A stretch of DNA of 64,000 nucleotides from Lachnospiraceae bacterium. Lineage in GTDB: Bacteria > Bacillota > Clostridia > Lachnospirales > Lachnospiraceae. Shown here in pieces: positions 36,010 to 45,377 of this stretch. Each line of letters opens with the position of its first letter. Position 1 is the stretch's first letter. Under the pieces are notes generated by a model. That model was given only the letters and a program-made list of their open reading frames with translations, ran no database searches and had not been told where the DNA came from. Both the position numbers and the translations under genes were made by a program. The DNA is taken from contig JAFSDJ010000080.1 of NCBI GenBank assembly GCA_017436305.1, forward strand, positions 50,690-114,689, read 5' to 3'.

Positions 36010-36804
36010 TTATGCCTCCAGTTTTGTAACTTCTTCACTGGTGTAACTATCTCTGATTACTTCTCTATATTCCTCTTTGATTACTTCTTTGTTAAACAAA
36101 TAAGCAAATGCCATCTTTAATACGGTAATAGCCTGATTCATCATTTTTACGTTGGAAACCTGGTCTTCCTCTCTCCAGGAAACCGGATAGAACACAATGT
36201 TGTGCTTGTAATAATGAGAAGCTAAAATCATTACATAGTTAAACATCAAATTGTCAGGAAACTTCTCAAAAAAGCAATCCTTTAGCATACTGGTACTATA
36301 CATATTTAGGCCGGAACCTAAATCGAAAATTCTCTGCCTTGTAACAAATGCGAAGATAAAATCATACACAATATTTCCAAAGGTACGAAACTTAGAATAG
36401 CCCTGAAGTTTAGAACCTCTCATAAATCTGGCACCAAGTACACAGTCATAACGGGTATAAATTTCTTTTTGGAGCATGGGAATAAAATCATGAATATTTC
36501 CCTGGTCGTCTCCATGAAGCATACATACATAGTCATAGCCATGGTCTATAGCATAGTGAAATGCCATTTTCTGGGAACCTCCAAGGCCGTAATTTTCCGT
36601 ATTTCTCATAAGCTTAATTGGCTTACCCGGATTTTCCTCTATATACTTAAGAACTACTTCTTCTGTATTGTCTGTACTTCTATTATTTACTACAAGCACC
36701 TTTTGAAAATAAGACAGCACGTTTCGATCTAATTGATTTAATACCCGAACAATCTGCTTTTCACAATTGTATGCAGGAATAAAAAGTAACATTTTACTGC
36801 TCAT
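36010..36804 (-). CDS. Family 2 glycosyltransferase, dolichyl-phosphate mannose synthase-like
   Basis: This 264-residue cytoplasmic GT-A enzyme has LLFIPAYNCEKQIVRVL, VLVVNNRSTDNTEE, YVCMLHGDDQGN (DxD-like metal site), LGARFMRGSKL and RIFDLGSGLNMY. DPM-like enzymes load a sugar onto a polyprenyl phosphate. It has no C-terminal helices of its own, but its start overlaps the end of a GtrA gene by 11 bases, the usual partner that flips the lipid-linked sugar. The product would feed the GT-C-like membrane enzymes. Start ATG 36804 with AAGGAG at 6 bases. Confidence 0.88.
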   Translation of the reverse strand: MSSKMLLFIPAYNCEKQIVRVLNQLDRNVLSYFQKVLVVNNRSTDNTEEVVLKYIEENPGKPIKLMRNTENYGLGGSQKMAFHYAIDHGYDYVCMLHGDDQGNIHDFIPMLQKEIYTRYDCVLGARFMRGSKLQGYSKFRTFGNIVYDFIFAFVTRQRIFDLGSGLNMYSTSMLKDCFFEKFPDNLMFNYVMILASHYYKHNIVFYPVSWREEDQVSNVKMMNQAITVLKMAFAYLFNKEVIKEEYREVIRDSYTSEEVTKLEA

Positions 36805-37237
36805 TTGTTTCTCCTTTTTTCTCTAAAAATATCTTTCTAGTTATGAAATTATAAACCATTACTACGCCGGTTGCTACAATTTTTCCACCAATTTCTGCCA
36901 ATTCCGTAGAAATCAGTCCATTTAACCATGTCCAGTTCTTGTAAATACCGTCTACACATCCTAAGATAATCACTTCATTTAATCCAAGGCCTATGACACT
37001 TAATATAACAAAAATAACAAACTCAGCCTTCCTGTCCATCTGGTCTTTTCGGGCAAATACGAATTTCATGCTAAGAAGATAATTTACCACTACAGAAATT
37101 ACAAATCCCCAAAAAGTTGCCACTGTATAGTGGGTATTTACCACATAATTTAAGAAAGAAAATACTAAAAAATCAATCCCAAAGCAAATAACGCCTACAA
37201 TGCCAAACTTAACAATTTGTTCTAATAATTTTTTCAT
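36794..37237 (-). CDS. GtrA family membrane protein
   Basis: This 147-residue protein has four membrane helices, and FGIVGVICFGIDFLVFSFL and VINFITRK-like ending (MVYNFITRKIFLEKK) match GtrA. It is proposed to flip polyprenyl-phosphate sugars and to assist side-branch glycosylation. It overlaps the DPM-like gene downstream. The ribosome site is weak (AGGAT farther upstream). Confidence 0.88.
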   Translation of the reverse strand: MKKLLEQIVKFGIVGVICFGIDFLVFSFLNYVVNTHYTVATFWGFVISVVVNYLLSMKFVFARKDQMDRKAEFVIFVILSVIGLGLNEVIILGCVDGIYKNWTWLNGLISTELAEIGGKIVATGVVMVYNFITRKIFLEKKGETNEQ

Positions 37238-37258
37238 AATCCAATTTATCCTATATTA

Positions 37259-38995
37259 TTATTTTGAAAACATGGAAACCAGGTCAAGCAGTGCCTTTTT
37301 AAGAGCCTTTAATTTCTTTTCAGAATCTTTTAGGCTTGTACCCTTTACACCCATATAGAACTTAATTTTAGGTTCTGTTCCCGAAGGTCTTACGCAGCAC
37401 CATGCATTATTCTCTAACTCATAATATAAAACATTAGACTTAGGAATTGAAATATTTTCCACTCTGCCACTTGGATAATGCATACATTTGCTTGTAGCAA
37501 AGTCCTTGACTGCTGTTATTTTAAAATCACCAATAGCTGCCATTCTACCATTTCTCATAAGCTCCATCATTCTTCTGATTTCTTCCTGACCGGAAACTCC
37601 TTTTAAAGTAATAGTGTGCAGTCCTTCTTTAAAATATCCATATTTTTCATAAAGGTTTATCATCTGATCCCAAAGGGTAATACCCTGCTTTTTGCAAAAT
37701 GCCGCTACTTCGCAAAGACACATAACTGCCACAACTGCATCCTTATCCCTTGCATGGGTTCCTGCAAGACAGCCGTAACTCTCTTCCAAGCCGAATACAT
37801 AATTGTTAGAGCCTGTTTCTTCAAACCATTTAATCTGCTCTCCAATGTATTTAAAGCCTGTTAATACTTCCTTTAATTCTACATTGTAATCTGCTGCCAG
37901 TACATCTGCCATATTGGTTGTTACAACAGTTTTTACAAGAGCAGGATTATCCGGCATTGTATTTGTTTTGGTTTTTTCACTAAGAATGTATTCTGCAATG
38001 AGCATACCTGACATATTTCCGGTAAATGGAATATATTCTCCTGATTCTTTATCTAGAGCATAAATTCCAAGACGGTCTGCATCCGGATCAGTTGCTAAAA
38101 TAATGTCAGCACTAACTTTTTTTGCAAGCTCTAGTGCCAGCGTAAAGGCCTTTGGATCCTCCGGATTTGGATAGCTTACAGTAGAAAAATTGCTGTCCGG
38201 AAGCTCCTGTTCTTTTACAACGTACACCTTTTGAAAGCCCAGCTCTGAAAGAATACGACGTACCGGTATATTGCCGGTGCCGTGAAGAGGAGTGTATACA
38301 ATTTTAATCTCCTCCGCCATTTCCTTAATCACATCCGGATGGATAATCTGCTTTTTAAGCTCTGCCATATAAGCATCGTCAATTTCTTCTCCAATGGAAA
38401 TAAGAAGGCCCTTTTCGATTGCTTCCTCCTTCTCCATTGTCTTTGCTGCATAGTAGCTTTCTACTGCTTTTACCTCATTTATTATCTCTTTATCTCTAGG
38501 TGCAGTAATCTGTCCACCGTCTGCCCAATATACTTTATATCCATTATATTCAGGGGGATTGTGACTTGCAGTAACAACAATACCTGCAGTACAACCTAAA
38601 TGGCGAACTGCAAAGGACAATTCCGGTGTAGGTCTTAAGGCATCAAATAAATATGCTTTAATACCGTTTGCACAAAGACAAAGTGCTGCTTCAAGAGCAA
38701 ATTCCGGTGAAAATTTTCTGGAATCATATGCAATGGCAACGCCCATATCTTCTGTTTTCTGCTTTTTAATGTAATTAGCAAGTCCCTGCGTAGCCTTTCT
38801 TACGGTATAAAAATTCATACGGTTTGTACCTGCTCCGATTACACCACGAAGACCACCTGTTCCAAATTCCAATTCTTTATAAAATCTGTCTTCAATTTCC
38901 TTTTCATCTTTTTCAATGCTCAATAATTCTTTTTTGGTTTCTTCATCAAAAAAATTTGATTTTAACCAAAATCCGTACGCATCTTTGTAATTCAT
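37259..38995 (-). CDS. Phosphoglucomutase/phosphomannomutase
   Basis: This 578-residue alpha-D-phosphohexomutase interconverts hexose-6- and hexose-1-phosphate. Motifs: RGVIGAGTNRMN at the N-terminus, VVTASHNPPEYNGYK with the phospho-Ser, ATDPDADRLGIY (Mg-binding), GLEESYG (sugar-binding) and RPSGTEPKIKFY (phosphate-binding). The length fits the PgcA-type enzymes of Firmicutes. It supplies glucose-1-P to RfbA and to UDP-glucose formation. Start ATG 38995 has GGAG at 6-7 bases; 21 bases upstream of gtrA. Confidence 0.95.
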   Translation of the reverse strand: MNYKDAYGFWLKSNFFDEETKKELLSIEKDEKEIEDRFYKELEFGTGGLRGVIGAGTNRMNFYTVRKATQGLANYIKKQKTEDMGVAIAYDSRKFSPEFALEAALCLCANGIKAYLFDALRPTPELSFAVRHLGCTAGIVVTASHNPPEYNGYKVYWADGGQITAPRDKEIINEVKAVESYYAAKTMEKEEAIEKGLLISIGEEIDDAYMAELKKQIIHPDVIKEMAEEIKIVYTPLHGTGNIPVRRILSELGFQKVYVVKEQELPDSNFSTVSYPNPEDPKAFTLALELAKKVSADIILATDPDADRLGIYALDKESGEYIPFTGNMSGMLIAEYILSEKTKTNTMPDNPALVKTVVTTNMADVLAADYNVELKEVLTGFKYIGEQIKWFEETGSNNYVFGLEESYGCLAGTHARDKDAVVAVMCLCEVAAFCKKQGITLWDQMINLYEKYGYFKEGLHTITLKGVSGQEEIRRMMELMRNGRMAAIGDFKITAVKDFATSKCMHYPSGRVENISIPKSNVLYYELENNAWCCVRPSGTEPKIKFYMGVKGTSLKDSEKKLKALKKALLDLVSMFSK

Positions 38996-39040
38996 AATTT
39001 TCTCCTATCTGATTATGGTATGGTTTCTGTTCACTCCGTT

Positions 39041-41044
39041 TTAGCAACTCTTGTGTTTTTTCCAATTCACTGTAAAATCTGAATGATCCAGTGAAAAATT
39101 CTTGTTGTAATAAGGATCTCCTTCGGTTAACTCTACCTTCCAGCGTTCCTTAAATTTATCTGCCTCTTCCTGATAGCGAAGGGCATTTGCATCCTTTTTG
39201 TTGTCCGATCCTCTGGATTTGGACTCATAGTGATACAGCTCTGCAAAAGGTGTGAAAATATTTAAAAGTCCAAGTTTTCTCACTCTCAAACAGAAATCCA
39301 CATCATTTAAGGCAACTGCAAACTCTTCGTCCAGTCCCTTTAACTGGTTGTAAAGGGATTTTTTAATCATCATGCAGGCACCTGTAACCGCTGTTACATT
39401 TTGTGCATAACACAGCTTACCCATGTAACCAACATTGGCCTCCGGAACCTTATAATGTGTATGTCCTGCTGTACGATGTGCTCCAAGTCCCACTACAATT
39501 CCCGCATGCTGTATAGTTTTATCTGCGTAATAAAGCTTGGCACCTACAACACCTACATCTTTACGCTGGCCATACATAAGCATTTCTTCAATCCAGCCTT
39601 CTGTAATTACCTCTGTATCATTGTTTAATAATATCACATATTCCCCATTTGCAAAAGATACACCAAAATTATTTATTTTAGAGTAGTTAAAGGCTCCTTC
39701 ATAGGTTACTACTTTTACTTTTGGATGTTTGGAAATTTCTTTGTAATACTCTTTAATCTGACTTGTTTCACTATTGTTTTCCACAATAATAATCTCATAA
39801 TTTTCATAAGTGGATTTATTAATAATGGACTCAACGCATCTGCTTAAATCCTCAATGTGATCTTTATTGGCAATCACGATTGATACTAACGGTCTGGCTA
39901 CCAAATCATACTTGATACGGAAAATGGTTTCAAAGGCTCTGGTGCTTTCAATTTGAAAATTGTCACAGCCATTTGCCTTTAAATGTTCTGCGATAGCGCC
40001 TTTTGCCGCATTAATGGCATAAGTTTTTGCACCAATACCGGAAGCCACGCTTCCTTTATGAGAACGCCAGTAATACAAGATCTTTGGCACATGTACGATT
40101 TTCTCCGCATTAGCCGTCAGACGTAAAATCATATCGTGATCCTGACTTCCGTCAAACTGACTCCTAAACAGCTCTGTTCCTTCTAAAAGCTCTCTTTTAA
40201 ATACACTAAAATGGCAAATATAATTATTAGCTCTCAAATTATCCGGTGCAAAATCCGGCTTAAAGTGCAGGGTAATCATATTATTAATGCTGTTTCCTTT
40301 AAAAGTAGCCTCATCACAGTAAATATAATCTGCATTCTGCTCACAGATCACTTTCATATACTCATACAATACGCTTGGATGAAGTAAATCATCATGATCG
40401 AAAAGTCCGATGTATTCCCCCGTTGCCATGGCATAGCAGGCATTGGTATTGCCGGAAATTCCTTCATTCTTCTCAAGGTGCTTGTATACAATGCGTTTAT
40501 CCTTCTCGTAATAGCTTTTGCAGATTTCCCCTACAAAATCATGCTCCTTATCAGAACCGTCTGCCAGACAAAGCTCCCAGTTTTTATAGGTCTGGGCTAC
40601 AACGCTGTCAATCATTTCTCGTAAAAATTTTTCCGGAGTATTGTATAAAGGCACTAAAATGCTGATTTTTATATTTTTATCAAACTTTGTTTCTTCTTCC
40701 TGCTTTCTTTGGGCAGGAGTTGGAAAGCTGTTTGTGCCATGGATTTTGATTGCCCGTTTTTCTCTGTATTTATTTACAATTTTTCTGGCAATTCCCTTTG
40801 GATTTCCATGACATAAAATCCGGTTTTTCTGACGGATAAAGAAATGGATTACCACGCGAAAAGGCTTACTCATTGCCCAGAAAGGCGAGTCCTTAATGCG
40901 GCTTAACTTCATCTGAAGGTCTTCGCATTCCCGCTTTTTGTCTGCCAGTTCATAGGCCAGCTTTTCGCTTTTTACTTTTTCTCTTTCGTAAAGCTCCTTA
41001 TAATATTCTTCTAAATCCTTTTGGTTTTCTAGTTCTTGTTTCAT
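39041..41044 (-). CDS. Double-domain family 2 glycosyltransferase
   Basis: This is a 667-residue protein. Residues 1-50 form a charged coiled coil. SPFWAMSKPFR (about 53-63) is a motif often found beside GT2 domains. The first GT-A domain begins near 124 (KISILVPLYNTPEKF, LFDHDDLL, DGSQDHDMIL). The second begins near 383 (VSIVIANKDHIEDL, ILLNNDTEV, NDVDFCLRVRK). Two-domain enzymes of this kind add two successive residues, often rhamnose, in O-antigen and wall polysaccharide loci. Start ATG 41044. It lies 70 bases after a large protein ending in a related W-K-L-x-KPLR motif. Confidence 0.9.
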   Translation of the reverse strand: MKQELENQKDLEEYYKELYEREKVKSEKLAYELADKKRECEDLQMKLSRIKDSPFWAMSKPFRVVIHFFIRQKNRILCHGNPKGIARKIVNKYREKRAIKIHGTNSFPTPAQRKQEEETKFDKNIKISILVPLYNTPEKFLREMIDSVVAQTYKNWELCLADGSDKEHDFVGEICKSYYEKDKRIVYKHLEKNEGISGNTNACYAMATGEYIGLFDHDDLLHPSVLYEYMKVICEQNADYIYCDEATFKGNSINNMITLHFKPDFAPDNLRANNYICHFSVFKRELLEGTELFRSQFDGSQDHDMILRLTANAEKIVHVPKILYYWRSHKGSVASGIGAKTYAINAAKGAIAEHLKANGCDNFQIESTRAFETIFRIKYDLVARPLVSIVIANKDHIEDLSRCVESIINKSTYENYEIIIVENNSETSQIKEYYKEISKHPKVKVVTYEGAFNYSKINNFGVSFANGEYVILLNNDTEVITEGWIEEMLMYGQRKDVGVVGAKLYYADKTIQHAGIVVGLGAHRTAGHTHYKVPEANVGYMGKLCYAQNVTAVTGACMMIKKSLYNQLKGLDEEFAVALNDVDFCLRVRKLGLLNIFTPFAELYHYESKSRGSDNKKDANALRYQEEADKFKERWKVELTEGDPYYNKNFSLDHSDFTVNWKKHKSC

Positions 41045-41114
41045 TGTTCTCTTTCCATCTCGTTAAAAATTTATAGGTACTGTTCATGATTTTCTCAGCA
41101 ACATAAACTATCTT

Positions 41115-43040
41115 CTACTTTTTTCGTCCAAATTCTCTAAGAGGTTTTGTAAGCTTCCAACTGGTGGAATTTTCATAATTAGCAATTTGTTCTTCTCTGT
41201 TTGCAATAACAGCCTTCATGTCAGAAACAGCTCTTGTGGTTTCCTCTACAAAAGACTCCGGCAGTTCTATAATCTGTAAACTAATATACAGCCTTTTTGC
41301 TTCCGGTTTCAAGTTTTTTGTAATAAGATAAGGCTTTTCCTTATATACATGCAAAATAGGATTGATGGCAGTTCCGTTTGTTTCGTATAAAACCTCTGTA
41401 GATTCTGTTTCATCCTCCTGCAAAAGACCAATACGAATCATAGTCTGTGGTTGCGAAAAGGCAAGTTTTATTCCATGAATGTGCAAATCCTCCCGGAAAT
41501 CCAAAACTAAAGAAAAGATTCCTTTTTCGTCCTGACTAAGCACCCGTTTATGAGAATTTTCTTCTAAAAAACCCTGCCCGGTATCATATTGTATCCGGAT
41601 GAAATTTTCTCCGGCCTTATGAAGCTGTTCCATCAAAGCAGCCATAGGCACAACCGGCTTCCCTTCTTTTAAATAAACATCCCGAAGGAGCTTACAATCT
41701 CCCTGGGCGTATTTTTGAAATTGAATCTCCATTTGTTCAAACAATTTCTTTTCTTCAGGGGTAATTCCCATTTCTTTGTAAAAATCAAACTGATTGTGAA
41801 AGCACGGGGATTTTCTTCGACCTTTTTGCTCTAAATAAAGAAACAGTACCCGATATATTAAATATTTCACCGGAACCTTAAAATCAAAGGTCCATTCATA
41901 ATCAATCAGGGTAATTTCATCTCCAAGTATAATATTCTGGCACACCATGTCAATATCGGTTATGGATAAGGACATCATGTTGCATAGCCGATTGTCATCC
42001 ACTAAGCCAAATACTTTCCTAAATTCCTCTGTTATCTGAAAAGGAACCTGATTTCCTAACCCTTCTATAGTTCTACAAAAATCCAGAAGCACTTCCTTAC
42101 ATGCTTCAAATTGTCCACCTTTAAGAAGTTCATCCAGATAGTTTTCCAAAGTCTGACCTTTTACGTAGGCAAAGCTTACCTGCTCTTTTCCGTTTAGCTG
42201 ATTCTTTTCTATGATTCTATTTACGGAAATCTTCTTTTGCAAAAACGTTGCGTTTGCTAACTGCTTTGTAAGCTTTTTCTCCCAGATGTCCAGTTTTTTA
42301 ATGTGTTCATTGGCTTCTGTTTCATAAGCTGCCTTTTTTACGACTTTTTCGCCATTCTTATTTTGAGAAATACTGGTGTAAATTTTTTTGTCCTTATCTC
42401 TTTCCACCGAATAACGACAATACAAAATATCCGTATTTTCTTTGGCAATCTCTAACAAATATCCATTGGCAAGCTCCGGATACATACCTGCTTTGACCAC
42501 TTCTTCTGTTGCCTGCATTTCGTCAAAAAATCCAAATCGGGCATGGTTAAAATTGTAATAATTTTCATCACATTCTCCGGATTTTGGTAAATATCCGTCT
42601 GTGTATACTGCCGACGGAAAATGAATGTTTGGATACGGGTAATAAACTTTTATGGAATAAGCTTCTGAACATTGCCTAATGGCTTCCTCTGCCTGTACTT
42701 TTAGCATAGAAAGACTTAGCCCTTTGGATTTTTCAAATCCCTTAGGCAAAAATGCCTGTAGCACACTACCATCTTCTTCCGTTTCCCCTGCCAGTTTGTG
42801 AAGGCTGAAAGGATTTTCTGCCGCCAGATACAAACGTCCTTTATCTGTAAGCATAGTAAGAAGCTTGCCAATATAGAAGCTCCCTTTTTCTTTTTCTTCA
42901 TAAGGAAGTACATAAATCCAGTCGTATGTGCCATTTTGTTTTAGTCCTTCTTTTAAATTATCCACATACAGTACTTTGTCTCCTTCTTTAACCGGAAGAA
43001 ACTCTATTAAGTTGGCTCGCTTTATTTTTTCATATTCCAT
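41115..43040 (-). CDS. Degenerate methyltransferase-like + kinase-fold protein
   Basis: This is a 641-residue protein. The N-terminal ~200 residues resemble a class I methyltransferase core without a clear SAM-binding glycine motif (VLYVDN, YDWIYVLPYEE, GRLYLAAENPFSLHKL). Residues about 215-440 look like a protein/APH-kinase fold: KKAAY (possible Lys), then SITDIDMVCQNIILGDEITLIDYEW, a D..N...D catalytic pattern. Residues about 480-600 are beta-rich, possibly sugar-binding. The tail ANYENSTSWKLTKPLREFGR is the anchor motif of surface-polysaccharide enzymes. It lies 24 bases after the ABC ATPase gene, so it may terminate or modify the exported chain, as methyltransferase/kinase fusions do in O-antigen systems. 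The function is inferred. Confidence 0.55.
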   Translation of the reverse strand: MEYEKIKRANLIEFLPVKEGDKVLYVDNLKEGLKQNGTYDWIYVLPYEEKEKGSFYIGKLLTMLTDKGRLYLAAENPFSLHKLAGETEEDGSVLQAFLPKGFEKSKGLSLSMLKVQAEEAIRQCSEAYSIKVYYPYPNIHFPSAVYTDGYLPKSGECDENYYNFNHARFGFFDEMQATEEVVKAGMYPELANGYLLEIAKENTDILYCRYSVERDKDKKIYTSISQNKNGEKVVKKAAYETEANEHIKKLDIWEKKLTKQLANATFLQKKISVNRIIEKNQLNGKEQVSFAYVKGQTLENYLDELLKGGQFEACKEVLLDFCRTIEGLGNQVPFQITEEFRKVFGLVDDNRLCNMMSLSITDIDMVCQNIILGDEITLIDYEWTFDFKVPVKYLIYRVLFLYLEQKGRRKSPCFHNQFDFYKEMGITPEEKKLFEQMEIQFQKYAQGDCKLLRDVYLKEGKPVVPMAALMEQLHKAGENFIRIQYDTGQGFLEENSHKRVLSQDEKGIFSLVLDFREDLHIHGIKLAFSQPQTMIRIGLLQEDETESTEVLYETNGTAINPILHVYKEKPYLITKNLKPEAKRLYISLQIIELPESFVEETTRAVSDMKAVIANREEQIANYENSTSWKLTKPLREFGRKK

Positions 43041-43064
43041 AGACCGCTCCGCACTGTTGTTATG

Positions 43065-44363
43065 TTAACCATTTTCCACAGTAATCTTAGTATTCATATC
43101 AAAAAATCCTACTGTATTTTTATCAGAAATAACACTAACACTTACTAAATCATACAATCTGTGATATACCTTAAAATCATCTCCCACATAGCCGGTACAG
43201 CCAAGAGAAATCAAATAATCTCCCCCCTGTAAATCCATTTGCTGTTCGTAGGTAACAATTCTTGTTTCGCCCTTTTTCACAAGACCTGTTTCTACTCTTT
43301 CAAACATAGTATTGGTACCGGTAATGTCTGTACCGTGGGCATTTTTTATAGTAAAGGTAAAAATCGGATTGTTAATATCTTCATGGAAATACAGCTTTGC
43401 CTTTACTTTAAATTTGGTGCCTTTTTCAATTAAATTATTCATGGCACCATATTGATCAATAATAGCAAAGTCTACAATTTCCGCCTGTTTTTCTCCATAA
43501 TCAGAAACGGATTCATTTACAATAAAATTCTTTCTCCAGCTGTCTTTACCACCATTTCCATCAATAACCTGACTTTTCTCGCTGATATCTTCCAAGGTTT
43601 CCACATCAAGCTGGTTTACTAACAGCTTTTTATACATGTTAATCATGTCTTTTGGGTTGCCTTCTGCTAACTTTACCCCTTTGTTTAAAAGAATAACTCT
43701 GTCACAGTACTTGGCAATACTGCTTAAATCGTGACTTACAAACAGAATGGTCTTTCCCATCTTTTTAAATTCTTCAAATTTGTGGAAGCATTTTGTTTGG
43801 AAAAACACATCTCCTACAGACAATGCTTCGTCTACAATGAGAATTTCAGGATTAATGTTAATAGATACCGCAAAAGCAAGACGTACAAACATACCGGAGC
43901 TGTAAGTCTTTACAGGCTGGTATACAAAGTCTCCAATATCGGCAAATTCTAAAATGTCATCAATTTTAGACTGGATTTCCTCTTCGGAAAAGCCGCTCAT
44001 AGTTCCCTGCAAGTAAATATTTTCCATACCGGTATATTCCATATTAAAACCGGCGCCTAATTCAAGCAGTGCGGAAATTCGCCCGTTAACCTCCAACGTA
44101 CCGGAGGTTTTTGTTAAAACTCCGGTTATAATCTTTAAGATGGTAGATTTTCCGGAACCGTTTGTTCCAATAATACCTACTGATTCGCCCTGTGCCACTT
44201 CAAAGGAAACGTTTTTAAGGGCATAGTGCTCTTTATAATTTTTCTTTCTTGTAAGACCTAAAGATTCTTTTAAACGGTCTGATGGTTTATTGTAAAGCTT
44301 ATATATTTTACTTAAATCTTCCACCCGGATTGCTGCCGGGGTTTCTTTGTTATTTGAATTCAT
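43065..44363 (-). CDS. Polysaccharide ABC transporter ATP-binding protein (Wzt/TagH-like)
   Basis: This 432-residue protein starts at ATG 44363, supported by AGGAGG 5 bases upstream (a 7-residue longer frame is less likely). The ABC domain (about 10-245) has Walker A GTNGSGKS, signature YSSGM, Walker B ILIVDEAL and the SHD switch His. The C-terminal ~170 residues (ISEKSQVIDG... to the end) form a beta-sandwich Wzt-type domain. In O-antigen systems that domain recognises the chain terminus before export. Partner permease lies 91 bases upstream. Together they export the lipid-linked polymer. Confidence 0.93.
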   Translation of the reverse strand: MNSNNKETPAAIRVEDLSKIYKLYNKPSDRLKESLGLTRKKNYKEHYALKNVSFEVAQGESVGIIGTNGSGKSTILKIITGVLTKTSGTLEVNGRISALLELGAGFNMEYTGMENIYLQGTMSGFSEEEIQSKIDDILEFADIGDFVYQPVKTYSSGMFVRLAFAVSININPEILIVDEALSVGDVFFQTKCFHKFEEFKKMGKTILFVSHDLSSIAKYCDRVILLNKGVKLAEGNPKDMINMYKKLLVNQLDVETLEDISEKSQVIDGNGGKDSWRKNFIVNESVSDYGEKQAEIVDFAIIDQYGAMNNLIEKGTKFKVKAKLYFHEDINNPIFTFTIKNAHGTDITGTNTMFERVETGLVKKGETRIVTYEQQMDLQGGDYLISLGCTGYVGDDFKVYHRLYDLVSVSVISDKNTVGFFDMNTKITVENG

Positions 44364-44454
44364 TTTTGCCTCCTGATGTCTCACAGAAACCAGTTCATCT
44401 GTTGCTATTTTTCACCTTTGACCCGTAACCATGGTTATGGATTTATTCATATTT

Positions 44455-45285
44455 CTACAATACATCTGCAAAGTGGGGTTTCAACCGCTTAAATACAAAG
44501 GTTCCAAAAGCGAATAATAAAATAGTCACTCCCCAAAAATATGCAAACTGTCCCGGTTGCTGCCAGAACCAGATTTTATCAAATAAGGACTGTCGGTATC
44601 CGTTTACGATGTAAAATACCGGATTTAATTTAAACAGCCACTCAAAGCCTGTCCCTTCCGCTCTTGTAAAGGACCACATAATAGGAGTTGCCCACATGCC
44701 TACCTGTAATGCAATATTTACAATCTGGCTAAGGTCTCTAAAGAAGATGACTACCGAACAAAACGTATAGCTTAGAGCAAGTACTAAAATAAACATGCAT
44801 AAGCTATAATATATAATCTGGAATGTGAAAGGTGTAATCCGGTAACCATACACTAAATAAATAACTAACAGTACTCCCATAAAGAAAACATGGATAAAGC
44901 TTGCCGCAATGATTTTAATTAATGGCAAAATACTGATTTTAAAAACTACCTTCTTTACCAGATAGTTGTATTCCAACAGTGCATTGGTTGAATTATTAAT
45001 TGCTTCCGAAAAGAAAAACCAAGGTACCAGGCCGCTTGTTAAATATACTACAAAAGGAACCTCCACACCTGATTTGAACATTTCGCCTTTTGCGGAAAAT
45101 CCTTTTTCAAACACAAGCCAGTACACCAAAATGGTAATAACAGGTTGCACAAAAGCCCAGATAATTCCCAGGTAGGAACCTGCATATCTGGTCTTAAAAT
45201 CATTTTTGGAAAGTTTCCATATAAGTCGTCTGTTCTGCCATAATTCTACCGGCAGTGAAAACATTTTCTTTAGAAAAAGAGCCAT
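44455..45285 (-). CDS. Polysaccharide ABC transporter permease (Wzm/TagG-like)
   Basis: This 276-residue protein starts at ATG 45285 (MALFLKKMF), with AGGAGAAGG just upstream; the 29-residue longer frame lacks such a site. Six membrane helices of the ABC-2 type; RYAGSYLGIIWAFVQP is the family hallmark near the N-terminus. It pairs with the Wzt-like ATPase. The 91-base gap to the ATPase gene holds the 12-bp palindrome TAACCATGGTTA (44426-44437) but no terminator. Confidence 0.93.
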   Translation of the reverse strand: MALFLKKMFSLPVELWQNRRLIWKLSKNDFKTRYAGSYLGIIWAFVQPVITILVYWLVFEKGFSAKGEMFKSGVEVPFVVYLTSGLVPWFFFSEAINNSTNALLEYNYLVKKVVFKISILPLIKIIAASFIHVFFMGVLLVIYLVYGYRITPFTFQIIYYSLCMFILVLALSYTFCSVVIFFRDLSQIVNIALQVGMWATPIMWSFTRAEGTGFEWLFKLNPVFYIVNGYRQSLFDKIWFWQQPGQFAYFWGVTILLFAFGTFVFKRLKPHFADVL

Positions 45286-45377
45286 TTTATTTCCTTCTCC
45301 TCTATTTTTAAACATACTATTTTGTATTATAGCATATTTCTTTGTAAATATCAAAAACGAAGCAAAGGACACACTTC

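Noticed and set aside
44426-44437. Palindrome TAACCATGGTTA between the ABC permease and ATPase genes as an operator
   Set aside because: A single 12-bp palindrome inside an operon gap, with no second copy and no regulator gene nearby, is too weak to call.
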